From Synergistaceae bacterium (GTDB taxonomy: Bacteria; Synergistota; Synergistia; Synergistales; Aminobacteriaceae): a stretch of DNA of 64,000 nt. The stretch is from the NCBI GenBank assembly GCA_017405525.1, contig JAFRAH010000022.1, forward strand, positions 1 to 64,000, read 5' to 3'. Below the pieces are notes generated by a model, which worked only from the letters and a program-made list of their open reading frames with translations, was not told the DNA's origin and ran no database searches. Of this stretch, positions 8,095-16,455 are shown in pieces; positions within the stretch are counted from its first letter, which is position 1, and every line of letters begins with the position of its first letter. The position numbers and the translations under genes were made by a program.

Positions 8095-9068
8095 GCTATC
8101 CCTGCTTTCAGTAGCTCGTGAATGTGTATTATCCCCACCGGCCTGCAATCCTCAACAGCAACCAGTACGCTGATCTCCTGCCTCTCCATCATCCTGACTG
8201 CTGAGGCCGCAAGTGCATCGGGGCTTATGGTCTTGGGGTTGCGTGTCATTGCGTCCTGAATTGGTGTGCTGAACGCGTCATTGCCTGACCTCTCCATAAG
8301 CCGCCGCAAATCTCCGTCCGTGAATATCCCCGTCAATCTTCCCTCATCATCGACAATGCACGTTGCTCCGTAGCCCTTCCCGGTAATCACGAAAAGGGCA
8401 TCCTTCACCGTAACACCCTCACTGACGACCGGGAGACTCTCACCTGTGCCCATGACATCACGGACTCGCGTCAAGAGCCTGCGCCCAAGAGTCCCCCCCG
8501 GATGGAACAACGCAAAATCCTCACGCTTAAGCCCCCTCAATACCGCCACGATTACAGCCAGTGCATCACCCGTAACGAGCTCTAGAGTAGTGCTGCTCAT
8601 CGGTGCAAGCTGTAACGGGTCTCCCTCATCGTCTACATGTGCGTTAATCACTATGTCCGAGTGTTCGGCCAAAGGTGATTTCATTGCTCCTGTTATGGCT
8701 ATCATCTTTGCGCCCGTCCTCCTGAAGTGCGGCAGTAACGCGACAATCTCAGATGATGCCCCGCTGTTGCTGATGAATAGCCCGACATCCTCACCCCTGA
8801 CCATGCCCAGATCACCATGTGAGGCTTCGGCGGCATGAAGGAAGAATGACGGCGTTCCCATTGATGCGAGGGTTGCGGAGATTTTTCGCCCGACATGGCC
8901 GGACTTCCCAAGACCGACAACTACAACGCGCCCGGTGCAGGCGTATATCTCACGGGCAGCCCTGACGATTTCGGGGCCGATATTCTCCGCCGAGTGAAGT
9001 ATCCCGTTGGCTTCCGTGAGCATTAACCTCTTGGCGGCCTCAAGAAGTTCGCTGTCAGTATGCGGCAA
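8091..9068 (-). CDS. kdsD: D-arabinose-5-phosphate isomerase (KpsF/GutQ family)
   Basis: A 325-residue isomerase converting ribulose-5-phosphate to arabinose-5-phosphate, the KDO precursor. An N-terminal SIS sugar-isomerase domain (about 35-190) contains GLGKSGHVGRKISATLASMGTPS and HGDLGM with SNSGAS, and two CBS domains follow (about 205-325). The length matches KdsD/KpsF. It overlaps the aspartokinase-like gene by 14 bases upstream and kdsB by 4 bases downstream. KdsD, KdsA and KdsB lie in pathway context in one operon. Confidence 0.94.
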   Translation of the reverse strand: MPHTDSELLEAAKRLMLTEANGILHSAENIGPEIVRAAREIYACTGRVVVVGLGKSGHVGRKISATLASMGTPSFFLHAAEASHGDLGMVRGEDVGLFISNSGASSEIVALLPHFRRTGAKMIAITGAMKSPLAEHSDIVINAHVDDEGDPLQLAPMSSTTLELVTGDALAVIVAVLRGLKREDFALFHPGGTLGRRLLTRVRDVMGTGESLPVVSEGVTVKDALFVITGKGYGATCIVDDEGRLTGIFTDGDLRRLMERSGNDAFSTPIQDAMTRNPKTISPDALAASAVRMMERQEISVLVAVEDCRPVGIIHIHELLKAGIA

Positions 9069-10395
9069 GGCTGTTGTTCCCCTTCCCGACAGCGTTGTAG
9101 AGTGCCTTCACTGCTGCCTCATAGTCAGAATCAGCGACACCGATTATTATGTTGAGGTCATCCGAGCCCTGATCTATCATCCTGACATTTATACCAGCCT
9201 CAGAAAGTGCTGAAAGTATCCTGCTGAACGTCCCTATAACTGCTCCAATGCCCTCACCTATTACTGCTATGAGGGACAAGCCTTTTTCCACTGTTACAGA
9301 TAAAGGCTCTAATGCCCGTTCTATGTCCTTGAGTATCTGGACGCGCCGGAGGTCAAACATTGGGTTCTTCAGGACAAAGGCCATCTTGTGGATTCCAGAA
9401 AGATAGTGCTGGCAGGCTATGTTGTTCCGCGCAAAGATGCCGAAAAGTTTTTCACCAAATCCTGATGTCGTGTTCAGTCCGTATTTCTTGATGCTCACTA
9501 TGGTAAATGCCTTTCTCCCTGAAATGCACGCGGCCATGCTCCGGGAAACTCCTTCGGGAAGTTTCGGGCTGATCAGCATTCCCTCGTCTTCGGGCCTGTT
9601 GGTGCTGCATATCCTCATTGGGATTCCGGCCTCGCCAAGCATAAGCACTACATTGTCAGTTACAATGTCAATCCCAAGATAGTTGAGCTCAAGAGCCTCG
9701 TTATACGTTATGTGGCTCACGACCTCAGCATCAGGAATAACGGCAGGGTCAGCACTGTATATCTTTGATGTCTCGCTCCACTTCTCGAAAAGGTCAGCCT
9801 TCACCGAACACGCCACTATTGACCCGGCAGAGTCGCAGTCCCCGCGCCTGAAGGTCTTGATTTTCCCGTCAGGAAGAGACCCGTAGAAGCCGGGTATCAC
9901 TGCGCGCTCAATCCCTGATAGGGCATCTCTCATAACGGCAGAAGTTTTCTCAATGTCTGGAGTTCCATCCTTGTTGAAGAATATTATCTCTGACGCGTCG
10001 ACAAACGGCCAGTCAAGCAGCCTCGCGAATATCTTTGCCATTATGTATTCACCGCGGCTTGCTATGTAGTCCAAGTTCATCCCGAACTCAAGGCTCCGTT
10101 TGAGCGCAACTATCTCTGTGTCAACGTCAAATTCAATTCCTGTTCCTGATACTATTTCCTTGTAGCGTTCTGAGATTTGCCCTAGTATGTCATCATATTT
10201 CTCGCGGCTCTGAAATCTTGAGTGGCATATATAGAGCATGTCAGTGATGCCTATTTTTCCGGGAGCTGAGCCGGGAGCTGACACCACTATATAGCGGCGG
10301 GAGGGGTTGGATTTTATGATTTCGGCGGATTTCTTCACTTCTTGGGAGTCGGCGGCCTCAATACCGCCAAACCTTGAGACAATAAGGCTGCTCAT
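9055..10395 (-). CDS. Aspartokinase-like protein with altered N-terminal motif
   Basis: A 446-residue amino-acid kinase with two C-terminal ACT domains (about 300-440). The body follows the clostridial-type aspartate kinases: SRRYIVVSAPGS, ITDMLYICHSRF, ASRGEYIMAKIFARLL, and a distal SALSEAGINVRMIDQGS ACT block. The usual opening KFGG(T/S)S is read here as SRFGGIEAAD: the phosphate-contacting lysine is Arg and the Thr/Ser-Ser pair is Ile-Glu. It sits between kdsA and kdsD rather than with lysine or threonine genes. It may be an active divergent aspartokinase or a regulatory relative. dapF is elsewhere in this window (59018), so a diaminopimelate pathway exists. Confidence 0.8.
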   Translation of the reverse strand: MSSLIVSRFGGIEAADSQEVKKSAEIIKSNPSRRYIVVSAPGSAPGKIGITDMLYICHSRFQSREKYDDILGQISERYKEIVSGTGIEFDVDTEIVALKRSLEFGMNLDYIASRGEYIMAKIFARLLDWPFVDASEIIFFNKDGTPDIEKTSAVMRDALSGIERAVIPGFYGSLPDGKIKTFRRGDCDSAGSIVACSVKADLFEKWSETSKIYSADPAVIPDAEVVSHITYNEALELNYLGIDIVTDNVVLMLGEAGIPMRICSTNRPEDEGMLISPKLPEGVSRSMAACISGRKAFTIVSIKKYGLNTTSGFGEKLFGIFARNNIACQHYLSGIHKMAFVLKNPMFDLRRVQILKDIERALEPLSVTVEKGLSLIAVIGEGIGAVIGTFSRILSALSEAGINVRMIDQGSDDLNIIIGVADSDYEAAVKALYNAVGKGNNSLAAY

Positions 10396-10431
10396 TTCAT
10401 CACCAGCTTTCTAGAGAATGTTTTTTCGGGG

Positions 10432-11277
10432 TTATGAGCTTTCTTCGGGGGGTATAAAGTTCCTGCACAGTTCATGAACGGCCAGCACCTCATCAAGGAA
10501 TCTGCCCATCTGTTCGAGGGGTATCATGTTCGGGCCATCACTGAGAGCCTCTTTCGGGTTGGGGTGGGTCTCGGCGAAAACGGCATCAATCCCGACGGCA
10601 GCAGCAGCCCTCGCCAACGGAAGAGCAAGCCTGTAATCCCCTCCGCTCATTCCGCCCAGACCTCCCGGACGTTGCACGCTGTGTGTCGCGTCAAAGACAA
10701 CGGGGTAACCGAACCCGCGCATAGCCACGAGCCCCGTCATGTCCACAACAAGGCGGTGATAGCCCATCATTGTGCCGCGTTCACAGAGCATGATGCTGTC
10801 GTTCCCGGATTCACGGCATTTTGCGGCGGCGTAAATCATGTCTTCAGGTGCGAGGAATTGTGCCTTCTTGATGTTGATGATCTTCCCGGTTTTTGCGGCG
10901 GCAACGAGCAAATCAGTCTGGCGGCAAAGGAAGGCGGGTATCTGCAGTATGTCGACGACTTCACCAGCGGGTGCGGCCTGTGAGCTCTCATGTATGTCCG
11001 TAAGTATCGGAACACCTGCGACGCTCTTGATCTCTGCAAGCTGTTCTAGTCCCTTCACGAGTCCTGGCCCTCTCCATGCGTGAACTGATGTTCTGTTGGC
11101 CTTGTCGAATGATGCCTTGAAGACGTAGAGAAGCCCCCGCTCATCACAAAGTCTCTTCATGAACTTAGCGACACGGAGGCCTAATTCGGGGCTTTCAAGC
11201 GAACAGGGCCCCGCAATTACAGCGAGGCTCCCATCACCGATAAACTTACCGTCGAGAAAATACTTCTTTGCGCTCAA
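10432..11277 (-). CDS. kdsA: KDO-8-phosphate synthase, metal-dependent type
   Basis: Condenses arabinose-5-phosphate with phosphoenolpyruvate to KDO-8-phosphate. Motifs: AVIAGPCSLES, FKASFDKANRTS, TDIHESSQA, IPAFLCRQTDLL, FDATHSVQ and AETHPNP. The cysteine of AGPC, where non-metal enzymes have Asn, marks the metallo-type (family knowledge). The open frame extends 51 codons upstream, but that part is the antisense-free read-through of fba and is low-complexity Arg/Ser. I place the start at TTG 11277, right after the fba stop, giving 281 residues, the normal size. Confidence 0.92.
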   Translation of the reverse strand: MSAKKYFLDGKFIGDGSLAVIAGPCSLESPELGLRVAKFMKRLCDERGLLYVFKASFDKANRTSVHAWRGPGLVKGLEQLAEIKSVAGVPILTDIHESSQAAPAGEVVDILQIPAFLCRQTDLLVAAAKTGKIINIKKAQFLAPEDMIYAAAKCRESGNDSIMLCERGTMMGYHRLVVDMTGLVAMRGFGYPVVFDATHSVQRPGGLGGMSGGDYRLALPLARAAAAVGIDAVFAETHPNPKEALSDGPNMIPLEQMGRFLDEVLAVHELCRNFIPPEESS

Positions 11278-11278
11278 C

Positions 11279-12142
11279 TTATGCTTTCCCGTCCGAACCG
11301 AAGAGGCGGATCTTCTCCCTGACTGTCTCCTTGATGGCCTCAAATCCGGGTGCAAGGAGCTTGCGCGGGTCGTATCCTTTGCCCTCGTTGTCTTTCCCGG
11401 CCTCGATGTACTTCCTCGTGGCGGCGGCAAATGCTAACTGGCACTCAGTGTTGACGTTGACCTTTGAGACACCGAGAGTGATTGCCTTCTTCACCATCTC
11501 GTCAGGAATGCCTGAGCCTCCGTGAAGGACGAGGGGCATAATCCCGGTCTTTTCCTGGACTTTGGCGAGCGTCTCGAACGAGAGTCCCTTCCAGTTTGCG
11601 GGGTACTTGCCGTGAATGTTGCCGATGCCTGCCGCAAGCATGTCTACTCCCAGATCAGCGATGCGCTTGCACTCGTCGGGGTCTGCACATTCGCCCATGC
11701 CTACGACTCCGTCCTCTTCTCCGCCGATTGCCCCGACTTCTGCCTCAATCGTCATTCCCAGCATGTGGGCCGCGTGGGTGAGCTCTACTGTCTTTGCCAC
11801 GTTCTCATCAATGGGGAAATGTGAGCCGTCGAACATGATTGACGTGAACCCGGCCTTGATGCACTTGTAGGCTCCCTCGTATGTGCCGTGATCGAGGTGC
11901 GTGCAGACTGGTACGGTGATGCCGAGTGATGCGTCCATTGCCTCGACCATTGCCTGGACGGTACGGAAGCCGCCCATGTACTTTCCTGCACCTTCGGAGA
12001 CACCGAGAATGACGGGGGATTTGAGCTCTTCTGCGACCTGAAGGACTGCCTTTGTCCATTCGAGATTGTTGATGTTGAACTGGCCGACTGCGTAATGACC
12101 GGCCTTTGCGGCTGTGAGCATTTCCTTAGCGTTTACTAACAT
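11279..12142 (-). CDS. fba: Class II fructose-1,6-bisphosphate aldolase
   Basis: Zinc aldolase interconverting fructose-1,6-bisphosphate with two triose phosphates. The 287-residue sequence has GQFNINNLEW, the metal block CTHLDHGTYEGA (about 81-92), MFDGSHFPIDENV, EAEVGAIGGEEDG, HGKYPANWKG and LVLHGGSGIPDE. First gene of the seven-gene KDO operon, with its own AGGAGGG site and a clear -10 box. Coupling a glycolytic or gluconeogenic aldolase to KDO genes could balance sugar phosphate supply (inference). Confidence 0.96.
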   Translation of the reverse strand: MLVNAKEMLTAAKAGHYAVGQFNINNLEWTKAVLQVAEELKSPVILGVSEGAGKYMGGFRTVQAMVEAMDASLGITVPVCTHLDHGTYEGAYKCIKAGFTSIMFDGSHFPIDENVAKTVELTHAAHMLGMTIEAEVGAIGGEEDGVVGMGECADPDECKRIADLGVDMLAAGIGNIHGKYPANWKGLSFETLAKVQEKTGIMPLVLHGGSGIPDEMVKKAITLGVSKVNVNTECQLAFAAATRKYIEAGKDNEGKGYDPRKLLAPGFEAIKETVREKIRLFGSDGKA

Positions 12143-12174
12143 GCTATGAATTACCCTCCTGTGAATAAATTTTT

Positions 12175-12192
12175 GTGGATGGAATAATTATA
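12175..12192 (-). promoter_or_regulatory. -10 box and ATCCAC leader element of fba
   Basis: On the minus strand TATAAT (12192-12187), six bases, then ATCCAC (12180-12175) followed by AAAAATTTATT and AGGAGG. The same spacing occurs before the rubrerythrin gene and nearly so before the hydrogenase gene. No convincing -35 box is seen. Confidence 0.55.
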
Positions 12193-12357
12193 TAGCATTT
12201 TACAGTTTAACGCTCATGTAAGCACTTAGGGGCTGAATTTTCCGGGATGTTACAGGGAAGCACACGCAAGATAGTTCCCCATCGGCTAATTTTTATAGAA
12301 TAGTATGAGGCATTGGGTATTGGTCGTGCAAGTATACTTTATGGGAGGTAATCACTA

Positions 12358-13386
12358 ATGCGCAAAAATTTATGCTGGCTCGTTTTGATGCTCCTTGTGA
12401 TGGCCACCCTCAACTCAGGCTGTGGAGGAAGCAGCAACACCACAACGACAGGCAACGAGAACAACGGAACGCCTCAGAACCAGAGTCAGGACGTTACGCC
12501 GGAGATCCCTGGCAATCAGTCAACAACATACCCCTTCACCACACTCACAGGAACATGGACAGCCTCGAACGGTTCAGGAACAGCTACAGGCGGCGGAGTG
12601 AACGCAACAATGACTCTTAAGGGCGGTCAAGTCTCACTCACCAATGCGACCAGCGGCGGCAGTCTGGACGTGTCGGCAAATATACGTTGGGACGCGGTTC
12701 AGAACGGCTCTGTGCTAGTCTCAGATGTCCGGGACAATTTCGGCGGCTCAGGCTCAAAGACCTTCACGCACGTTAGCGGCAACACGTGGCGTTTGAGCGG
12801 GACTGATGACGACGGCCCATACAGCACAACGGTAACTATCACTTCAGCAACAACAGCAACGGTTGAGAGGGACGGATATTACTCGGACAACGATTTTTCC
12901 GGCGTGCACTTCCACATGAGCTACACAATCACTAAGCAGGCTTCAGAGCAAACGCCTGGTAACCAGTCAGGGACATACGACATCAGCACGCTCACAGGCA
13001 CCTGGACAGTGTCGAACGGAATAATGACAGTGAAAGAAGGCAACGAAACCGGCAGCGGAACAGTAAGCGGGACTGTAACGTTCAGCAACGTGGTAGTAAG
13101 CGGGGATAATAAGTCAGTTAAGGCTACAATGACAAGGACTTATGACTGGGTTAGGAACAACGGACAATCTAACCATGAGGACGAGGTGTACTATCCTGTA
13201 TTTGAGTATCGCGGCAATAATGTATGGTACTACTCGAAATATGGAACGCTGAAGAACGATGAGGAGGACACTATAACCCTGACCATGACATCATCAAGGA
13301 CAGCGAACGTTGTGGAGGATGACCGAAATCCTCTTGACCCCAACTCAGATTACTATCATTGCACCTATACACTGACGAAGCAGTAA
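12358..13386 (+). CDS. Secreted lipoprotein with two beta-rich repeats
   Basis: A 342-residue predicted lipoprotein. A short basic start, a hydrophobic core and the lipobox LNSGC (cysteine near residue 22) give a type II signal peptide. After a Thr/Asn-rich linker come two related units, each opening with LTGTW: PFTTLTGTWTASNGSG (about 60) and DISTLTGTWTVSNG (about 206). Each ends in a threonine-rich TLTMT/TVTIT strand and a final YTxTKQ; the first is followed directly by the second, giving a head-to-tail duplication of about 145 residues. This looks like a lipocalin-like beta domain but the function is unknown. Start by GGGAGGTAA nine bases before ATG. Confidence 0.75.
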   Translation: MRKNLCWLVLMLLVMATLNSGCGGSSNTTTTGNENNGTPQNQSQDVTPEIPGNQSTTYPFTTLTGTWTASNGSGTATGGGVNATMTLKGGQVSLTNATSGGSLDVSANIRWDAVQNGSVLVSDVRDNFGGSGSKTFTHVSGNTWRLSGTDDDGPYSTTVTITSATTATVERDGYYSDNDFSGVHFHMSYTITKQASEQTPGNQSGTYDISTLTGTWTVSNGIMTVKEGNETGSGTVSGTVTFSNVVVSGDNKSVKATMTRTYDWVRNNGQSNHEDEVYYPVFEYRGNNVWYYSKYGTLKNDEEDTITLTMTSSRTANVVEDDRNPLDPNSDYYHCTYTLTKQ

Positions 13387-13410
13387 CCTCATCACGCGCG
13401 GAACTTCAAG

Positions 13411-13446
13411 GCAGGCCGGGAAAATTTCACCCGGTCTGTTTTTTTC
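13411..13446 (+). terminator. Terminator after the repeat lipoprotein
   Basis: AGGCCGGG pairs with CCCGGTCT (G-U included) around AAAATTTCA, followed by GTTTTTTT. Confidence 0.8.
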
Positions 13447-13509
13447 GGCAATCGTCTATAATATCGAGACAGAAAGGGATGACATAACATAGAGACATTA
13501 CGCTTATAC

Positions 13510-13959
13510 TTGGAGACAACGGTATTCAACTACTACTTTGACGAGGACAGGCCGGGACATGAGGACGTGTTGAGGCTGTTTGAGGCCATAAGAGCCGGGG
13601 AGTTTGAAGCATATACGTCTGGTTTGGTAGTAGAGGAATTAGAGAAAGCTAAAGAACCTAAGCGAAGTAAGATGTTATCCTTGATTGAGGAGTACAAACC
13701 TAAGAACCTGGAAAATTCCTCTGAGACAAAACGTTTAGGACGGCTTTATGTAGAGAAAGGTGTTATTCCAGCCTCACACATCTTTGACAGTTTACACATA
13801 GCCATAGCTTCAGTATATGAGCTTGACTGCATAGTTTCATACAACTTCCATCACATCAACCGAAACAAGACAAGGCTCATGACAGCAAGCATAAATAGGG
13901 AGGAAGGCTATAGCGGAATAATGATCGTTACAGCAGAGGAGGTGTTAAATCATGAGTGA
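13510..13959 (+). CDS. PIN-domain protein, probable toxin
   Basis: A small PIN-fold protein (RNase-type domain with an acidic metal cluster). Visible acidic sites are the Glu of LETTVFNYYF, the Glu in VVEELEKA, and the Asp in HIFDSLHIAIAS; a late IVSYNFHHIN replaces the common NxxD. The boundary given starts at TTG 13510, the first conventional codon, but this cuts the first beta strand. The ribosome site AAAGGG (13473-13478) and the in-frame residues before it (LRLY) point to initiation at ATA 13489. It overlaps the next gene by 8 bases. The pair is AT-richer than its neighbours, which suggests transfer. Confidence 0.75.
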   Translation: METTVFNYYFDEDRPGHEDVLRLFEAIRAGEFEAYTSGLVVEELEKAKEPKRSKMLSLIEEYKPKNLENSSETKRLGRLYVEKGVIPASHIFDSLHIAIASVYELDCIVSYNFHHINRNKTRLMTASINREEGYSGIMIVTAEEVLNHE

Positions 13960-14155
13960 GAAGGTTTATGACGATTTTGAAGACGAGTTAGACGCAATAC
14001 GTGTCAGCCTTTATGAGGAAGTAAAGGACATGTCTGATGAAGAGATGATAAGCTACATCCATGCGCAGGTTGACCCAATCATGAAGAGGCTCGGCCTTGA
14101 GTACAGCACGTTGAAGCCCGTAAAGCCCCATAAACGTGAGAGGGAAGCATCATAA
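13952..14155 (+). CDS. Small acidic partner of the PIN gene, putative antitoxin
   Basis: A 67-residue highly charged protein (MSEKVYDDFEDELDAI...) with a predicted long helix and a basic tail KPHKREREAS. It overlaps the PIN gene by 8 bases, is preceded by GGAGG in the PIN coding end, and is followed by a terminator, so the two form a closed bicistronic unit. Small proteins in this position usually neutralise the PIN ribonuclease. No DNA-binding motif is apparent. I do not recognise a named family. The toxin-first order is the less common one. Confidence 0.6.
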   Translation: MSEKVYDDFEDELDAIRVSLYEEVKDMSDEEMISYIHAQVDPIMKRLGLEYSTLKPVKPHKREREAS

Positions 14156-14173
14156 CCCCCCGGCAAATTCACA

Positions 14174-14207
14174 CAGGCTCCCGGAATATCGAGGGTCTGT
14201 TTTTTTT
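14174..14207 (+). terminator. Terminator after the PIN module
   Basis: CAGGCTC pairs with GGGTCTG, using G-U pairs, and is followed by eight T residues. Confidence 0.7.
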
Positions 14208-14254
14208 GCCCGTTGCTATAATATCGCCAAACATTCACAGAGGAGACTATTCAC

Positions 14255-15418
14255 ATGACTGACCTTGAACTTTCTATGTCCCGGACATGGGCAGAGATTA
14301 ACCTTGACGAGCTCGCCCATAACTTCAGGATACTCCGCTCAATCCTCAACCCTTCGGCAAAATTCCTCGCCGTCGTAAAAGCCAATGCCTACGGACACGG
14401 AAGCATTCACTGCGCACGGAAGCTCCAGGACTTAGGGGCTGACTGGCTGGCTGTTGCGGCAATCCCCGAAGGCATAGAGCTCCGCAAGAACGGCATACAC
14501 ATTCCCATTCTCTGCTTGGGACAGGCTGACCCCAACCTTGCACCCTTAATGTTCGAGTACAACATCACTCAGGCAGTCGGGGACTTCCAGAACGCAAAGG
14601 CACTCTCAGATTATGCCCAGTCCTCAGACAGGACGATAAACATTCACATCAAGATAGATACAGGGATGAGCCGGACAGGGTTCTACTGGCCCGAAAACCA
14701 CGAAGGCAAAGACAGAACAGCCCGCGAAATTCTCGATACCTGTAATCTTCCGGGACTCAAGGCTGAAGGATTGTTCACTCACTTTGCGGCGGCAGACGAA
14801 AGCCCGGAATTTACCCGTCTCCAGCTGAGAAGGCTCATCGAGGCAAAAGACTACCTGAGCAGATCAGGCCATGAGTTCGGGATTACCCACGCGGCGGCAA
14901 GCATTGGTGTGCTAGATTACCCGGCGGCTCATCTCGACATGGGACGTTTCGGGCTCGTTCTCTACGGCTATGCATCAACTGAGACCGGCAACGAGGACAG
15001 CACTCTCGGACTTCACCCGGTAATGACCCTCAAGAGCAGGATCACGGCAGTGAGACATCTTCCGGCAGGGGCGACAATAAGCTACGGGAGGACGTACACA
15101 CTGAAGCGCGACTCTGTCATTGCAGTATTGCCCATCGGCTATGCTGACGGACTCCATAGGGTACTCTCGAACAATTACGGCGTGAAGATACGTGATGCTG
15201 CCTGCCCGGTACTTGGGCGCGTCTGTATGGATATGACGATGATTGACGTTACGGACATTCCGGGAGGGGTTAAGGCCGGGGACGTTGCTACTGTCTTTGA
15301 CGGTGAGCTAATGCCCATAGCCGCAAAGAACGCAGGGACAATAATTCACGAGATGGTCTGCGCTCCTTCTGGGAGAGTTCCGAGAGTCTACATCAACAAC
15401 GGAACTATGACGGTGTAA
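14255..15418 (+). CDS. alr: Alanine racemase
   Basis: PLP enzyme making D-alanine for peptidoglycan. The 387-residue protein has the PLP-lysine motif AVVKANAYGHG (Lys about 42), the KIDTGMSRTGF block (about 132-142), HAAASIG, and the second catalytic tyrosine in ISYGRTYTLKRD, then DVTDIPGGVKAGD near the end. The start is set by GAGGAG nine bases before ATG; an internal Met at residue 8 would match shorter homologues. A TATAAT lies at 14217-14222. manA follows after four bases. Confidence 0.96.
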   Translation: MTDLELSMSRTWAEINLDELAHNFRILRSILNPSAKFLAVVKANAYGHGSIHCARKLQDLGADWLAVAAIPEGIELRKNGIHIPILCLGQADPNLAPLMFEYNITQAVGDFQNAKALSDYAQSSDRTINIHIKIDTGMSRTGFYWPENHEGKDRTAREILDTCNLPGLKAEGLFTHFAAADESPEFTRLQLRRLIEAKDYLSRSGHEFGITHAAASIGVLDYPAAHLDMGRFGLVLYGYASTETGNEDSTLGLHPVMTLKSRITAVRHLPAGATISYGRTYTLKRDSVIAVLPIGYADGLHRVLSNNYGVKIRDAACPVLGRVCMDMTMIDVTDIPGGVKAGDVATVFDGELMPIAAKNAGTIIHEMVCAPSGRVPRVYINNGTMTV

Positions 15419-15422
15419 GCTG

Positions 15423-16355
15423 ATGCTCCCGTTCAGATTAAAGCCTGTCTTCAAGAATTACCTCTGGGGCGGTACGAGGCTCATAGACGAATGGGGAAAA
15501 GCTCCCGGAACTGACACATTGGCCGAAAGCTGGGAGCTTGCCTCACATCCTGACGGGGATAATATCATTCTTGACGGTGAACTTGAGGGGTTGACGCTCT
15601 CGGAGGCAGTGAGGAGATTTCCAGCCATTGTCTCGGAAAAGTTCACGCCTGAAGAGACGTTCCCGGTGATGGTGAAGCTGATTGACGCAAGGCAGCCGCT
15701 CTCGATTCAGGTTCACCCGTTCACGGATTACGCGCGGAGGGTTGAGCACAGCCGGGGCAAGATTGAGGCATGGTACATTCTCGGCCATGACGAGGGGGCG
15801 TATATATACTTGGGATTCAGGCAGAACATTTCACGGCGTGAGTTCGAGGCCGCAATAATGAACGAGACACTGACGGACTTACTGCGGAAGGTCTACGTTG
15901 AGGACGGTGATACGTTCTTCATTCCTGCCGGGACAATCCACGCTATAGGTCCGGGAATAACGCTAGCTGAGATACAGGAGAACTCGAACATAACCTACCG
16001 GGTCTACGATTACGGCCGCAAGGGTGCAGACGGGAAACCCCGCGAGCTCCACATCAGCAAGGCACTCGACGTAACGAACACATTTCCGCTCAACATAACA
16101 CCTCCGGGAAAATCCGGCAATGTGATCGTGAGCTGCAGCAAGTTCACGGCTGAGAGACTGCGTGCTCCGTTCAACGGCAGCACTCAGGGGGGTAAGGGCT
16201 TCAGGTTCATGCTGTGTCTTGAGGGTGAATGCGTCTTCAGGTGTGAGAGTGTGAGTTACAGGCTCGTGAAGGGCGGGAATGTCTTTGTGCCGTCTGACTG
16301 CGGGAGTGATTATGTGGTTGAAGGTGATGCTGAGGTTCTGGTTACGTCCGAGTGA
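15423..16355 (+). CDS. manA: Mannose-6-phosphate isomerase, type I
   Basis: Zinc isomerase interconverting mannose-6-phosphate and fructose-6-phosphate. The 310-residue short form shows KPVFKNYLWGGTRL, AESWELASHPDG, the zinc-ligand block LIDARQPLSIQVHP (about 87-100), the metal-site Glu after GKIEAWYIL, and IPAGTIHAIGPGITLAEIQENSN (about 162-185). Four bases separate it from alr, so they form an operon supplying cell-wall and sugar precursors. It may provide mannose-derived sugars for the surface polysaccharide genes nearby. Confidence 0.94.
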   Translation: MLPFRLKPVFKNYLWGGTRLIDEWGKAPGTDTLAESWELASHPDGDNIILDGELEGLTLSEAVRRFPAIVSEKFTPEETFPVMVKLIDARQPLSIQVHPFTDYARRVEHSRGKIEAWYILGHDEGAYIYLGFRQNISRREFEAAIMNETLTDLLRKVYVEDGDTFFIPAGTIHAIGPGITLAEIQENSNITYRVYDYGRKGADGKPRELHISKALDVTNTFPLNITPPGKSGNVIVSCSKFTAERLRAPFNGSTQGGKGFRFMLCLEGECVFRCESVSYRLVKGGNVFVPSDCGSDYVVEGDAEVLVTSE

Positions 16356-16404
16356 TGGGGCTTGCGAGCTGGTCAGGAGTTAATGCCTTCACCCGGTAAA
16401 AACA

Positions 16405-16433
16405 TTCCCCCGCAGAAAAAATCCGCAGGGGAG
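16405..16433. terminator. Hairpin between convergent manA and rubrerythrin genes
   Basis: TCCCCCGCAGA and TCCGCAGGGGA form a long stem around AAAAA; a T-rich stretch follows on the minus strand after the G run. It probably serves both converging transcripts. Confidence 0.65.
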
Positions 16434-16455
16434 TCCGTGAAATTCCCGTTATGCC

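Noticed and set aside
11278-11430. N-terminal extension of kdsA of about 51 residues
   Set aside because: It lies inside fba, is Arg/Ser-rich, and KdsA starts normally just before FLDGKFIGDGS. TTG 11277 fits the size.
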